A stretch of 6,730 nucleotides of DNA. Origin: Paracoccaceae bacterium. GTDB taxonomy: Bacteria; Pseudomonadota; Alphaproteobacteria; Rhodobacterales; Rhodobacteraceae. The stretch covers positions 18,663-25,392 of the forward strand of contig DQCI01000313.1 of NCBI GenBank assembly GCA_003545125.1, in the 5' to 3' direction. Position numbers and translations under genes: made by a program. Positions 1 through 5,285 of this stretch are shown piece by piece (within the stretch, counting starts at the first letter, position 1; every line of letters starts with the position of its first letter). A model generated the notes under the pieces. It was not told the DNA's origin, ran no database searches, and was given only the letters and a program-made list of their open reading frames with translations.

Positions 1-90
1 GGCGGCGACAACGGTGGCGGCGGCGATCACGACCACCATCGCGACGACGACCACCATCACGATCATGACCACGACGGCCGCGGCTGCTGA
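1..90 (+). CDS. C-terminal end of a protein with a His/Asp-rich tail (partial)
   Basis: Only the last 29 codons and the stop (TGA 88-90) of a gene running in from the left are visible, in frame 1. The visible peptide starts with a Gly/Asp/Asn run and continues into a dense His/Asp stretch (HDHHRDDDHHHDHDHD), ending GRGC with a single Cys. Such tails bind divalent metals (Ni, Zn, Co, Cu) in known proteins, for example the His-rich regions of HypB or SlyD, but the domain that would identify this protein lies outside the window. The gene ends 53 bases before a strong hairpin and is convergent with the peptidase gene, so it is not in the hydrogenase operon. It could be a metal chaperone, a secreted or membrane protein with a metal-binding tail, or low-complexity sequence of no defined function. 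The reading frame is well supported by the repeated codons and the clean stop; the function is unknown. Confidence 0.6.
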   Translation, partial: GGDNGGGGDHDHHRDDDHHHDHDHDGRGC

Positions 91-143
91 ACCTGATACC
101 GGCGCGTAGCCGCAGGTTCGAGACCTCGCAGCGAAGAAACACC

Positions 144-172
144 AACGGCGCGCCGATATACGGCGCGCCGTT
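144..172. terminator. Bidirectional hairpin terminator between convergent genes
   Basis: A perfect 12-bp inverted repeat (AACGGCGCGCCG, loop ATATA, CGGCGCGCCGTT) lies between the stop of the upstream plus-strand gene (88-90) and the stop of the minus-strand peptidase gene (190-192). T-rich stretches follow the stem on both strands (TTGCGGTTTC rightward; TTGGTGTTTCTTC leftward), although neither is a pure U-tract. Position, symmetry and GC-rich stem support one shared intrinsic terminator for both genes. Confidence 0.8.
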
Positions 173-189
173 GCGGTTTCACTCGCCCG

Positions 190-801
190 TCAGCCGCTGG
201 CGAAAATGTTTACCCAGTGCGTCGGGCGGTCGGGATCCTGCATCTGCAGGAACATGTAACGGGTGTCGCGCCAGGACTTGATCTGGTTGGTGAGGTTGTC
301 CAGGACGAGATCGCCCTCGTCCGACCGAAACACCAGCACCGCATGCGGATTGCGTTGCCGGTCGAGCACCGTAGCGATGAGAAGGCGTCGTGGATCGATA
401 CCCAGAGACACCAGTTCGCGCTTTTTCAAGAGCGCAAAGTCTTCGCAGTCTCCGCCGGCCCGTGTGGGAAGGGCCCAGTATTCGGTCACACCGTATTGCT
501 GGTCGTCTTCGATTGCGCGCACCGAGCGGTTGATCCGCGCATTGACTGCGGCAACGTGCTGGAGCTGGTCGCTGGGGGGCGCATTCTGCGGCGTGGCCCT
601 GGCGCAGGCCCAGGAATAGGTGTTGCAGATCGCTTGCGCGCCGTCCGGTGCCGGTGCGCCGCCCTTGTGCTGGATGAATTCGTTGGATGCGGATGCGTCT
701 TGAGGTGACGCGATGAACACAATGGCGGTGACAGCCGCCCATACCAGTGCCGAGGCGTACGAGCGCAGCGCGCGTACGCGATCGGCTGATGATTGCCTCA
801 T
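190..801 (-). CDS. Exported LapG-like transglutaminase-fold cysteine peptidase (family C93, BTLCP)
   Basis: 203-residue protein. Residues about 1-38 form a Sec signal peptide: charged start with several Arg, hydrophobic stretch from about 17 to 31, and a likely cleavage at ASA-S near residue 38. The mature part carries the family's catalytic signature: C119 within GGDCEDFAL, H153 within NPHAVLVF, D168 within LVLDN. The spacing (34 and 15 residues) is close to that of LapG, the periplasmic protease that cuts surface adhesins under control of LapD and c-di-GMP. The acidic residues around C119 resemble the calcium site of LapG. Length is typical of the short BTLCP proteins common in alphaproteobacteria. 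The ATG start is preceded by GGGAAAGG at 8-9 bases. No lapD-like receptor or adhesin gene is visible, so the substrate is unknown. The family is firm; a true LapG role is only possible. Confidence 0.88.
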   Translation of the reverse strand: MRQSSADRVRALRSYASALVWAAVTAIVFIASPQDASASNEFIQHKGGAPAPDGAQAICNTYSWACARATPQNAPPSDQLQHVAAVNARINRSVRAIEDDQQYGVTEYWALPTRAGGDCEDFALLKKRELVSLGIDPRRLLIATVLDRQRNPHAVLVFRSDEGDLVLDNLTNQIKSWRDTRYMFLQMQDPDRPTHWVNIFASG

Positions 802-840
802 GGCATTCAGCCTTTCCCAGGTGACCCCTTGCTTTGGCAG

Positions 841-891
841 CGGGGCGAAAAGTCAGCGGGCCTTTCCGCGAGATTTCAACTAATCGCCCCG
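841..891. repeat. Long-range inverted repeat with inner hairpin upstream of the peptidase gene
   Basis: CGGGGCGA (841-848) and TCGCCCCG (884-891) are perfect 8-bp arms around a 35-base loop. Inside the loop GCGG (856-859) and CCGC (866-869) can form a second small stem. The element lies 40-90 bases upstream of the peptidase start codon, so it could fold in the leader of that mRNA or mark a protein-binding site. No known riboswitch class was recognised. GC-rich DNA makes chance pairing quite likely. Confidence 0.3.
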
Positions 892-1005
892 ACCCGGGGG
901 CACACTGGGAACGAAACTGGACAAATCTCGGGCAAGACCGCGCAAAAACGGAGATTTTGTGGATGGAATGTGGCTCGATTCGGGGCAATAGCGCCAGAGG
1001 CGTGC

Positions 1006-1032
1006 GAATTGTGCGCTCCAAGTAGACAATTC
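1006..1032. promoter_or_regulatory. Dyad (operator-like) overlapping a candidate -35 box
   Basis: GAATTGT (1006-1012) and ACAATTC (1026-1032) are perfect 7-bp arms separated by 13 bases, so arm centres are 20 bp apart, about two helical turns, as expected for a dimeric DNA-binding protein. The right arm overlaps the candidate -35 element of the promoter at 1023-1052. AT-rich arms stand out in this GC-rich background. The binding protein is not identifiable; it is not an FNR site, since the internal TTG and CAA are only 7 bases apart. Confidence 0.4.
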
Positions 1033-1052
1033 TCCGCTTAGTGCGACATAAG
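1023..1052 (+). promoter_or_regulatory. Candidate sigma70 promoter for the hydrogenase protease gene
   Basis: TAGACA (1023-1028, 5 of 6 to TTGACA) and CATAAG (1047-1052, 4 of 6 to TATAAT) are 18 bases apart. Transcription would start near 1059-1060 and give a leader of about 112 bases before the GTG at 1172. It is the best-looking pair on this strand in the intergenic region, but both boxes are imperfect and only a start-site map would settle it. Confidence 0.35.
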
Positions 1053-1092
1053 CGCGCACTCACACCGGATGGCGAATCTGCCAAAATCGCCG

Positions 1093-1114
1093 TTTCGCGG
1101 GGATTTCGTGGGGA
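1093..1114 (+). repeat. Tandem 11-bp direct repeat
   Basis: TTTCGCGGGGA (1093-1103) is followed at once by TTTCGTGGGGA (1104-1114), 10 of 11 bases identical. The 11-bp period is about one helical turn. It lies 58 bases before the protease start codon, downstream of the candidate promoter, so it would be in the mRNA leader. It may be a protein-binding site or a simple slippage product. Confidence 0.5.
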
Positions 1115-1171
1115 GACCCCGGGTCATTCCATGGCTTGCAGCCGGTGCAATCCGGGCAGTAAGAACCCCTC

Positions 1172-1678
1172 GTGATAGAAAAAGACTCCTCCATCCTCGT
1201 TCTCGGCCTCGGCAACACCCTGCTCACCGATGAACAGGTCGGCGTGCGTGTGGCGGAGGCGGTCGGGCGCGACCCGCGCGCCGAGACGTATCCGATCCGC
1301 GCGCTCGACGGCGGCACGATGGGGCTCTCGCTTCTGGTCGACATGGAGGAAGCCGGCGCGATGGTGGTGATCGACGCCGCCCAGCTCGGCGCCGCGCCGG
1401 GCCATGTCGCCACTTTCGAAGGTGCGGAAATGGACCATTTCCTGCGCACCCGGGGACGCAATCCGCACGACATCGGCCTCGACGACATGCTCGACGGGCT
1501 TCGGCTGCGCGAGGCCGTGCCTGCTCAGCGCGCCCTCGTCGGGGTGCAACCGGCGCATCTCGGTGTCGGCGAGGCGATGACTGAGGCCGTGGCGGCGGCC
1601 GTGCCGGGGGCGGTCGAGGCGGTGTTCGCGCTGGTCGAAGGCTGGTCGAAGGCTGGTGTTGGCGCAAAGTTACATTGA
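1172..1678 (+). CDS. Hydrogenase maturation endopeptidase (HyaD/HupD/HynD family, peptidase M52)
   Basis: 168-residue cytoplasmic protease of the family that removes the C-terminal peptide from the [NiFe] large subunit after nickel insertion. The N-terminus ILVLGLGNTLLTDEQVGVRV is the family signature. The three residues that contact nickel in E. coli HybD/HyaD are present: E21 (in TDEQVGV), D68 (in VVIDAAQLG) and H99 (in NPHDIGL). Length is typical. The start is GTG at 1172: an in-frame TAA at 1160 excludes a longer form and no later start precedes the signature. The ribosome site is weak (AAGAA at 1161-1165). The last 15 residues are shaped by a tandem 11-bp duplication (1631-1652), so the C-terminal tail may differ from relatives. 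Its likely substrate is the large subunit at 5286. The FNR box lies downstream of this gene, so it probably has its own promoter. The choice among HupD, HynD and HyaD names cannot be made from sequence alone. Confidence 0.92.
   Translation: MIEKDSSILVLGLGNTLLTDEQVGVRVAEAVGRDPRAETYPIRALDGGTMGLSLLVDMEEAGAMVVIDAAQLGAAPGHVATFEGAEMDHFLRTRGRNPHDIGLDDMLDGLRLREAVPAQRALVGVQPAHLGVGEAMTEAVAAAVPGAVEAVFALVEGWSKAGVGAKLH
1631..1657 (+). repeat. Tandem 11-bp duplication at the 3' end of the protease gene
   Basis: CTGGTCGAAGG occurs twice in a row (1631-1641, 1642-1652) and a third partial copy CTGGT follows (1653-1657). Since 11 is not a multiple of 3, gain of one unit changes the reading frame. The present frame ends LVEGWSKAGVGAKLH; with one unit fewer the frame would run on to a TGA at 1709-1711 inside the FNR box. 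Confidence 0.8.
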
Positions 1679-1696
1679 AAATACAAGTATTTAGTG

Positions 1697-1730
1697 CGGG
1701 CGGCCATTGATTCAGATCAAGTCGCGCCCG
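1697..1730. repeat. Extended dyad coaxial with the FNR box
   Basis: CGGGCG (1697-1702) and CGCCCG (1725-1730) form perfect 6-bp arms whose centre (1713.5) is exactly the centre of the FNR box at 1707-1720. In RNA, the outer arms plus the TTGAT/ATCAA arms could form one interrupted hairpin, 18 bases after the protease stop. It may act as a weak terminator of the protease mRNA, or simply extend the protein-binding dyad. Confidence 0.45.
1707..1720. promoter_or_regulatory. FNR/FixK-type (Crp-Fnr family) binding site
   Basis: TTGATTCAGATCAA is an exact match to the FNR consensus TTGAT-N4-ATCAA. It lies 85-98 bases upstream of the chosen start of the HupH-like gene. If the box sits at -41.5, as at class II FNR promoters, transcription would start near 1755; a weak -10-like CAAACT lies at 1743-1748. 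It predicts anaerobic or microaerobic induction of the assembly gene and the structural operon, in line with the FNR control reported for the hynSL operon of Thiocapsa. Confidence 0.85.
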
Positions 1731-1792
1731 TCCGCGCGCTGGCAAACTGAGCCGATCAAGGACAAGTTTTGTTGGTCAAATGTGACCCGGAA

Positions 1793-1799
1793 AAGGAGG
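1793..1799 (+). promoter_or_regulatory. Shine-Dalgarno site that decides the start of the HupH-like gene
   Basis: AAGGAGG is a full Shine-Dalgarno match, 5 bases before a TTG at 1805. An in-frame TTG at 1769 has only AAGGA (1758-1762) at 6 bases, and an ATG at 1817 follows at greater distance. The strong site favours 1805. Confidence 0.6.
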
Positions 1800-1804
1800 C
1801 CGCG

Positions 1805-2224
1805 TTGAGCGCCGGGATGCGATCGTCGGGGGGTCTGCTGTCTTTGCGGACACTCCGCGAACATGTGCCAACGGGCAATGCAGGACCGGTTCTGCGTGAA
1901 ATCGCGGCGGCACTGGCGCGGCTCGTCGAGACCGGCGACCCCACCACCATCGACCTCGGCGCGCTGCCATTCAGCGCTGGCGACGAAAAGGCGCTGGACG
2001 CCGCACTCGGCGCCGGCGAGGTTCGGGCCACGGTCGAGGCGCTCGGCACCAGCGACGTTACCGAGACCGGCATCCCCGGCGTCTGGCGCATCGACCACTT
2101 CGACCAGGCCGGCGAGACGCTGTCGCGCTTTGTCGAGATCACCTACGTCCCCGAAATTCTCATGACCCAGCGCGGCGACGCGGCGGACGGTCTCGCGCGG
2201 CTGGAAGCGGATCTGGCCGAGTAG
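1805..2224 (+). CDS. HupH/HyaF-like hydrogenase expression/formation protein (HupH_C domain)
   Basis: 139 residues from a TTG start at 1805, chosen for the near-perfect AAGGAGG 5 bases upstream; an in-frame TTG at 1769 would add 12 residues. The body matches the C-terminal domain of HupH/HyaF proteins: LREIAAALARLVETGDPTTI, then the conserved DLGALPF segment, GEVRATVEALG, the IPGVWRIDHFD core and the VEITYVPEIL end. Full HupH/HyaF proteins are about twice as long, so this is a short, single-domain version of the kind often coded next to Isp-type hydrogenases. HupH-type proteins are thought to help maturation of the small subunit or its Fe-S clusters, but their biochemistry is poorly known. 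The gene follows the FNR box and precedes the small subunit by 30 bases, so it is probably first in the FNR-controlled operon. No signal peptide or Cys motif is present, in keeping with a cytoplasmic helper. Confidence 0.82.
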   Translation: MSAGMRSSGGLLSLRTLREHVPTGNAGPVLREIAAALARLVETGDPTTIDLGALPFSAGDEKALDAALGAGEVRATVEALGTSDVTETGIPGVWRIDHFDQAGETLSRFVEITYVPEILMTQRGDAADGLARLEADLAE

Positions 2225-2254
2225 CCCCGGCCGACATTTTCATGGAGGAGCGAA

Positions 2255-3349
2255 ATGGCAGACAGACCCATGCTACCGGAGTTGATGCGCGCACACGGGG
2301 TCAGCCGACGAGGGTTCCTCAAGTATTGCGCCTCGCTCACCTCGGCGCTCGCCCTGCCCCCGGCCCTGGCACCGAAGATCGCCTATGCGCTGGAAAACGC
2401 GGCGCGGCCCTCCGTGATCTGGCTGTCGTTCCAGGAATGCACCGGCTGCACCGAGGCGATCACCCGCTCCCACGCCCCGACGATCGAAGACCTGATCTTC
2501 AACGCGATCTCGCTCGACTACCACCACACGCTCCAGGCCGCCTCCGGCCACGCCGCCGAAGCGGCGCGCGAACATGCGATGAAGGAAAACTACGGCAATT
2601 ACCTGGTGATCGTCGATGGCTCGATCCCGGTCGACAACCCGGAATACTCCTGCATCGCCGGAATCTCCAACCTCGACATGCTGAAGGAGACGGCCGCAGG
2701 CGCCGCCGCGATCATCGCCGTCGGCACCTGCGCGGCTTACGGCGGCATTCCGCATGCCAACCCGAACCCGACCGGCGCCGTCGCGGTGAGCGAGATCATC
2801 ACCGACAAGCCGATCATCAACATCCCCGGCTGCCCGCCGATCCCGATCGTGATGACCTCCGTCATCGCCCAGTTCCTCACCCTCGGTCTCGACAGCATCG
2901 AGGTGGACGAGCTTGGCCGGCCCAAGGCCTTCTTTGGCGAAACGATCCACGACCGCTGCTACCGCCGGCCGTTCTACGACAAGGGCCTGTTCGCGGAGAC
3001 CTTTGACGACGAAGGCGCGCGCGAGGGCTGGTGCCTGTATAAGCTCGGCTGCAAGGGCCCGACCACCAAGTCGGTTTGCGCCACCGTCAAATGGAACGAC
3101 GGCACCTCCTTCCCGATCCAGGCGGGCCACCCCTGCCTTGGCTGCACCGAGCCCGATTTCTGGGACAACGGCGGTTTCTACAAACCGCTTTCGGCGCCCG
3201 CGGGCAATTATCGCCAGGCCGGCTACGCGGCCATCGCCGCCGGTGCCGCGCTGGGGGTCGCAGGCGGCGCGCTGGCGCGCGCGACGAAGGCGAAGGCGGT
3301 CGCGGCCCACGAGGTCGTCGATGCGCATGATCTGGAGAAGAAGTCATGA
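2255..3349 (+). CDS. hynS: [NiFe] hydrogenase small subunit, Isp-type (group 1)
   Basis: 364 residues; electron-transfer subunit of a periplasm-facing uptake or bidirectional hydrogenase. A Tat signal with SRRGFLK (residues 17-23) and a hydrophobic stretch to about 45 exports the folded dimer. Cluster ligands can all be placed: proximal [4Fe-4S] C62, C65 (ECTGCTE), C159 (GTCAAYGG), C193 (PGCPP); distal [4Fe-4S] H232, C235, C260, C266; medial [3Fe-4S] C275, C294, C297 (HPCLGC). The two extra cysteines of oxygen-tolerant Hya/Hox-type proximal clusters are absent: Gly is present in CTGC and in AAYGG. A hydrophobic Ala-rich helix (about 324-342) and a charged tail form a C-terminal membrane anchor facing Isp1. 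The ATG is preceded by GGAGGAG at 4 bases. The stop overlaps the isp1 start (ATGA). Subunit identity is certain; the hyn name rests on the gene order with isp1 and isp2 (an alternative name is hydS). Confidence 0.95.
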   Translation: MADRPMLPELMRAHGVSRRGFLKYCASLTSALALPPALAPKIAYALENAARPSVIWLSFQECTGCTEAITRSHAPTIEDLIFNAISLDYHHTLQAASGHAAEAAREHAMKENYGNYLVIVDGSIPVDNPEYSCIAGISNLDMLKETAAGAAAIIAVGTCAAYGGIPHANPNPTGAVAVSEIITDKPIINIPGCPPIPIVMTSVIAQFLTLGLDSIEVDELGRPKAFFGETIHDRCYRRPFYDKGLFAETFDDEGAREGWCLYKLGCKGPTTKSVCATVKWNDGTSFPIQAGHPCLGCTEPDFWDNGGFYKPLSAPAGNYRQAGYAAIAAGAALGVAGGALARATKAKAVAAHEVVDAHDLEKKS

Positions 3350-4014
3350 ACAACGCGTATTTCGATCTTCTGATGTGGGCCCGGGGCCCCGGCTTCACCA
3401 TCGCGCTCACCGTCATGGTGGGCGGCATCCTGCTCCGGCTGGTCGAGATCCTCTTGCTCGGCCGCAAGAAGGATTTCGCCAAGGCCAAGGGCAGCCCGGT
3501 CGCGCAGGGGATCAAGACGATCTTCACCCGCTCGGTCGCCCGCAAAGGCATGATGAAAGAGGCGCCCGTCACCTACGTGGCCGGCTACGTCTTCCACCTC
3601 GGCTTCGCCGTCGCCTTCCTGTTCCTCGGGGCCCATATCGCGCTCATCAAATCGCTGCTCGGCTTTGGCTGGTTCGACGTCAACAAGGCGCTGATCGAAA
3701 CCGCGGCGGCGCTCGCGGTGATCGCCGCCATCGCGCTGGCCTACACCCGCTTCACCGACCCGGTGCGCCGGGCGCTCACCCGCTTTGACGACTGGGTGGT
3801 GCTGGTGCTTTCGGTCCTGCCGCTCATCACCGGTTACATCGCGGTCAACCGGGTCTTCGGTGTCGATGCCACCCTGTGGATGGCCATCCACATCCTCACC
3901 GCCGAACTCCTGATGATCGCCTTCCCCTTCACCAAGCTGATGCATGCCGTCACCTTCGCGGTGTCGCGTTACTACAACGGCTCGATCCAGGGCCGGAAAG
4001 GAGCCGAGTCATGA
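3346..4014 (+). CDS. isp1: Isp1, NarI-like cytochrome b membrane subunit
   Basis: 222-residue integral membrane protein related to the gamma subunit of respiratory nitrate reductase (NarI) and DsrM. Five hydrophobic helices are visible, at about residues 16-38, 77-102, 115-134, 149-168 and 178-204. Four His are placed for two b haems: H84 and H97 in helix 2, H182 and H200 in helix 5. The 18-residue gap of the last pair equals that of H187/H205 in NarI. A basic loop (about 39-72) lies between helices 1 and 2. The protein should take electrons from the distal cluster of the small subunit and carry them across the membrane to Isp2. Start and stop overlap both neighbours by ATGA, with GGAGAAG ahead of the start, so translation is probably coupled to the small subunit. 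Haem ligation is inferred from pattern, not shown. Confidence 0.92.
   Translation: MNNAYFDLLMWARGPGFTIALTVMVGGILLRLVEILLLGRKKDFAKAKGSPVAQGIKTIFTRSVARKGMMKEAPVTYVAGYVFHLGFAVAFLFLGAHIALIKSLLGFGWFDVNKALIETAAALAVIAAIALAYTRFTDPVRRALTRFDDWVVLVLSVLPLITGYIAVNRVFGVDATLWMAIHILTAELLMIAFPFTKLMHAVTFAVSRYYNGSIQGRKGAES
3995..4003 (+). promoter_or_regulatory. Shine-Dalgarno site fixing the isp2 start
   Basis: GGAAAGGAG lies 7 bases before the ATG at 4011, inside the end of isp1. The open frame extends back to 3876, but upstream starts lie deep in isp1 and lack such a site; the true isp2 start is therefore 4011. Confidence 0.75.
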
Positions 4015-5273
4015 CCGCCACTCTCGACCGCGGCCTCAATGCGCTCCGCGAACAGATCGACGCGCCGGTCGCGAGCTTTTTCACCTCCTGCGTGAGCTGC
4101 GGCCTCTGCGCGGAAGCCTGTCTTTTCTACAAGGAAACCGGCGATCCGAAGTACACGCCGATCCACAAGCTCGAACCGATGCGCCGTATCTGGCAAAACG
4201 AGTTCACGCTGTTCGGCAAGGCCAAGGCGATGCTCGGCCTCGGCGGCAAGGTCGATGACGACATGCTGACCGAATGGGAAACCCTGGTCTACGACAGCTG
4301 CACCATGTGCGGCCGCTGCACCCTGGTCTGCCCGGTCGGCAACGACATCACCCTGATGATCCGCAAGATGCGCGAAGGCTTGTCGGCCTCGGGCCATGGG
4401 CCTGCGGAGCTGAACGGTGCCGCCGTGCGTCACACCGAGGGCACCTCGCCGATGGGCAATCTGGAAAAGGCGCTGGAGGCACGGGTCAAACAGGCCGAGG
4501 GCCTGACCGGGCTCGAGATCGAGCTCGACAAGGAAGGTGCCGAATACCTGCTGCTGCTGTCGTCGCACGAGATCGCCACCGGGCCGGAGATGATCGAGAG
4601 CGTCGCGAAGATCATGGACAAGGCCGGCAAGACCTGGACGATCTCGACCGAAGGCTTCGAGGCGACCAACGTCGGCATCCAGCTCGGCAACCGCGACGTG
4701 GCGGCCAACCTGGTCTCGCGCATCGTCAAGGCCGCCGAGAAGCTCCGGGTCAAGACGGTCATCAGCCCCGAATGCGGCCACGCCTTCCAGGCAGTGCGCT
4801 GGGAAGGGCCGAACCTGATCGGCCGCGCGTACAAGTTCGAAGTCAGGCATATCATCGAGGTGCTCGACCAGCTCCGCGCCGAAGGCAAGCTCAAGACCAA
4901 CGGTGAGAAGGACCCCGCCAAGATCACCTTCCACGACCCCTGCCAGGTTGCACGCCGCGGCGGCGTCATCGCCGAGCCGCGCAACCTTCTGAACATGGTC
5001 GCCGACAATTTCGTCGAGACGGAAGACGCCGGGGTCATGAACTGGTGCTGCTCTGGCGGCGGCGGCGTCGGCGCCAACCAGCGGGCCAACGACCTTCAGG
5101 AGAAGGCCTTCGGTCGCAAGAAGAAGCAGATCGAGGACGTCGCGCCGGAGAAGATCGTCACCATGTGCGCCTTCTGCCATGCGACGCTGGAAGATCAGCT
5201 TGAAAACAACGACATGGACGACATCGAAGTCGCGAGCCTGACCGAGATGATGGCCGAGTACCTGGAAGACTGA
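4011..5273 (+). CDS. isp2: Isp2, HdrD/DsrK-like iron-sulfur protein
   Basis: 420-residue cytoplasmic Fe-S protein resembling heterodisulfide reductase HdrD and DsrK. Near the N-terminus are two ferredoxin-type [4Fe-4S] motifs: C27-C30-C33-C37 and C97-C100-C103-C107 (the last followed by Pro). The C-terminal half holds one complete CCG domain, C311 (HDPC), C346-C347 (WCCSGGGG), C386 and C389 (CAFC), which in HdrB/HdrD-type proteins binds a non-cubane [4Fe-4S] cluster at a disulfide-reducing site. The first CCG-like half keeps only C255 in ECGHAF. No signal peptide or membrane helix is seen, so it should sit on the cytoplasmic face and exchange electrons with Isp1. The physiological partner (quinone, thiol/disulfide or a sulfur-pathway protein) is not shown by the sequence. 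The start ATG overlaps the isp1 stop by ATGA, and the stop is 12 bases before the large subunit. Confidence 0.93.
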   Translation: MTATLDRGLNALREQIDAPVASFFTSCVSCGLCAEACLFYKETGDPKYTPIHKLEPMRRIWQNEFTLFGKAKAMLGLGGKVDDDMLTEWETLVYDSCTMCGRCTLVCPVGNDITLMIRKMREGLSASGHGPAELNGAAVRHTEGTSPMGNLEKALEARVKQAEGLTGLEIELDKEGAEYLLLLSSHEIATGPEMIESVAKIMDKAGKTWTISTEGFEATNVGIQLGNRDVAANLVSRIVKAAEKLRVKTVISPECGHAFQAVRWEGPNLIGRAYKFEVRHIIEVLDQLRAEGKLKTNGEKDPAKITFHDPCQVARRGGVIAEPRNLLNMVADNFVETEDAGVMNWCCSGGGGVGANQRANDLQEKAFGRKKKQIEDVAPEKIVTMCAFCHATLEDQLENNDMDDIEVASLTEMMAEYLED

Positions 5274-5285
5274 GGGAGAGGGAAC

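Larger units (their letters stand above)
802..1171. other. Divergent intergenic region without a gene
   Basis: 370 bases between the start of the minus-strand peptidase gene and the GTG of the plus-strand hydrogenase protease gene. Short reading frames here have no recognisable domain or convincing ribosome binding site. The region must hold promoters for two divergent genes. What can be seen: a long-range inverted repeat (841-891), a candidate sigma70 promoter (1023-1052) overlapped by a dyad (1006-1032), and a tandem 11-bp repeat (1093-1114). I found no canonical sigma54 (-24/-12) element and no FNR box here; the nearest sigma54-like matches have the wrong GG-to-GC spacing. Confidence 0.6.

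Noticed and set aside
217..708. 163-codon plus-strand frame opposite the peptidase gene
   Set aside because: Antisense shadow with no domain; the minus-strand frame is the real gene.
971..988. sigma54-like element TGGCTCG...GGGGCAA
   Set aside because: The GG-to-GC spacing is 11 rather than 10 bases and the -12 half lacks TTGC.
1009..1021. Possible second FNR box TTG...CAA upstream of the protease gene
   Set aside because: The half-sites are 7 rather than 8 bases apart and lack the flanking AT/AT of the consensus.
793..1041. Short plus-strand frames in the divergent intergenic region
   Set aside because: No domain or convincing ribosome site, and the region has promoter-like features instead.
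179..1084. 301-codon minus-strand frame overlapping the peptidase gene and the intergenic gap
   Set aside because: It lacks a signal peptide or known motif, while the alternative frame 190-801 carries the intact C93 catalytic triad.
1132..1150. Second sigma54-like element TGGCTTGC...TGCAA ahead of the protease gene
   Set aside because: GG-to-GC spacing is 12 bases, which does not fit the strict sigma54 geometry.
1679..1692. AT-rich palindrome AAATAC-AA-GTATTT just after the protease stop
   Set aside because: The stem is short and AT-only in pairing strength with a 2-base loop; too weak for a terminator and no known operator matches it.
2273..3328. 351-codon open frame on the minus strand opposite the small subunit
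   Set aside because: Antisense shadow of the small-subunit gene, with no domain and no ribosome site judged convincing.
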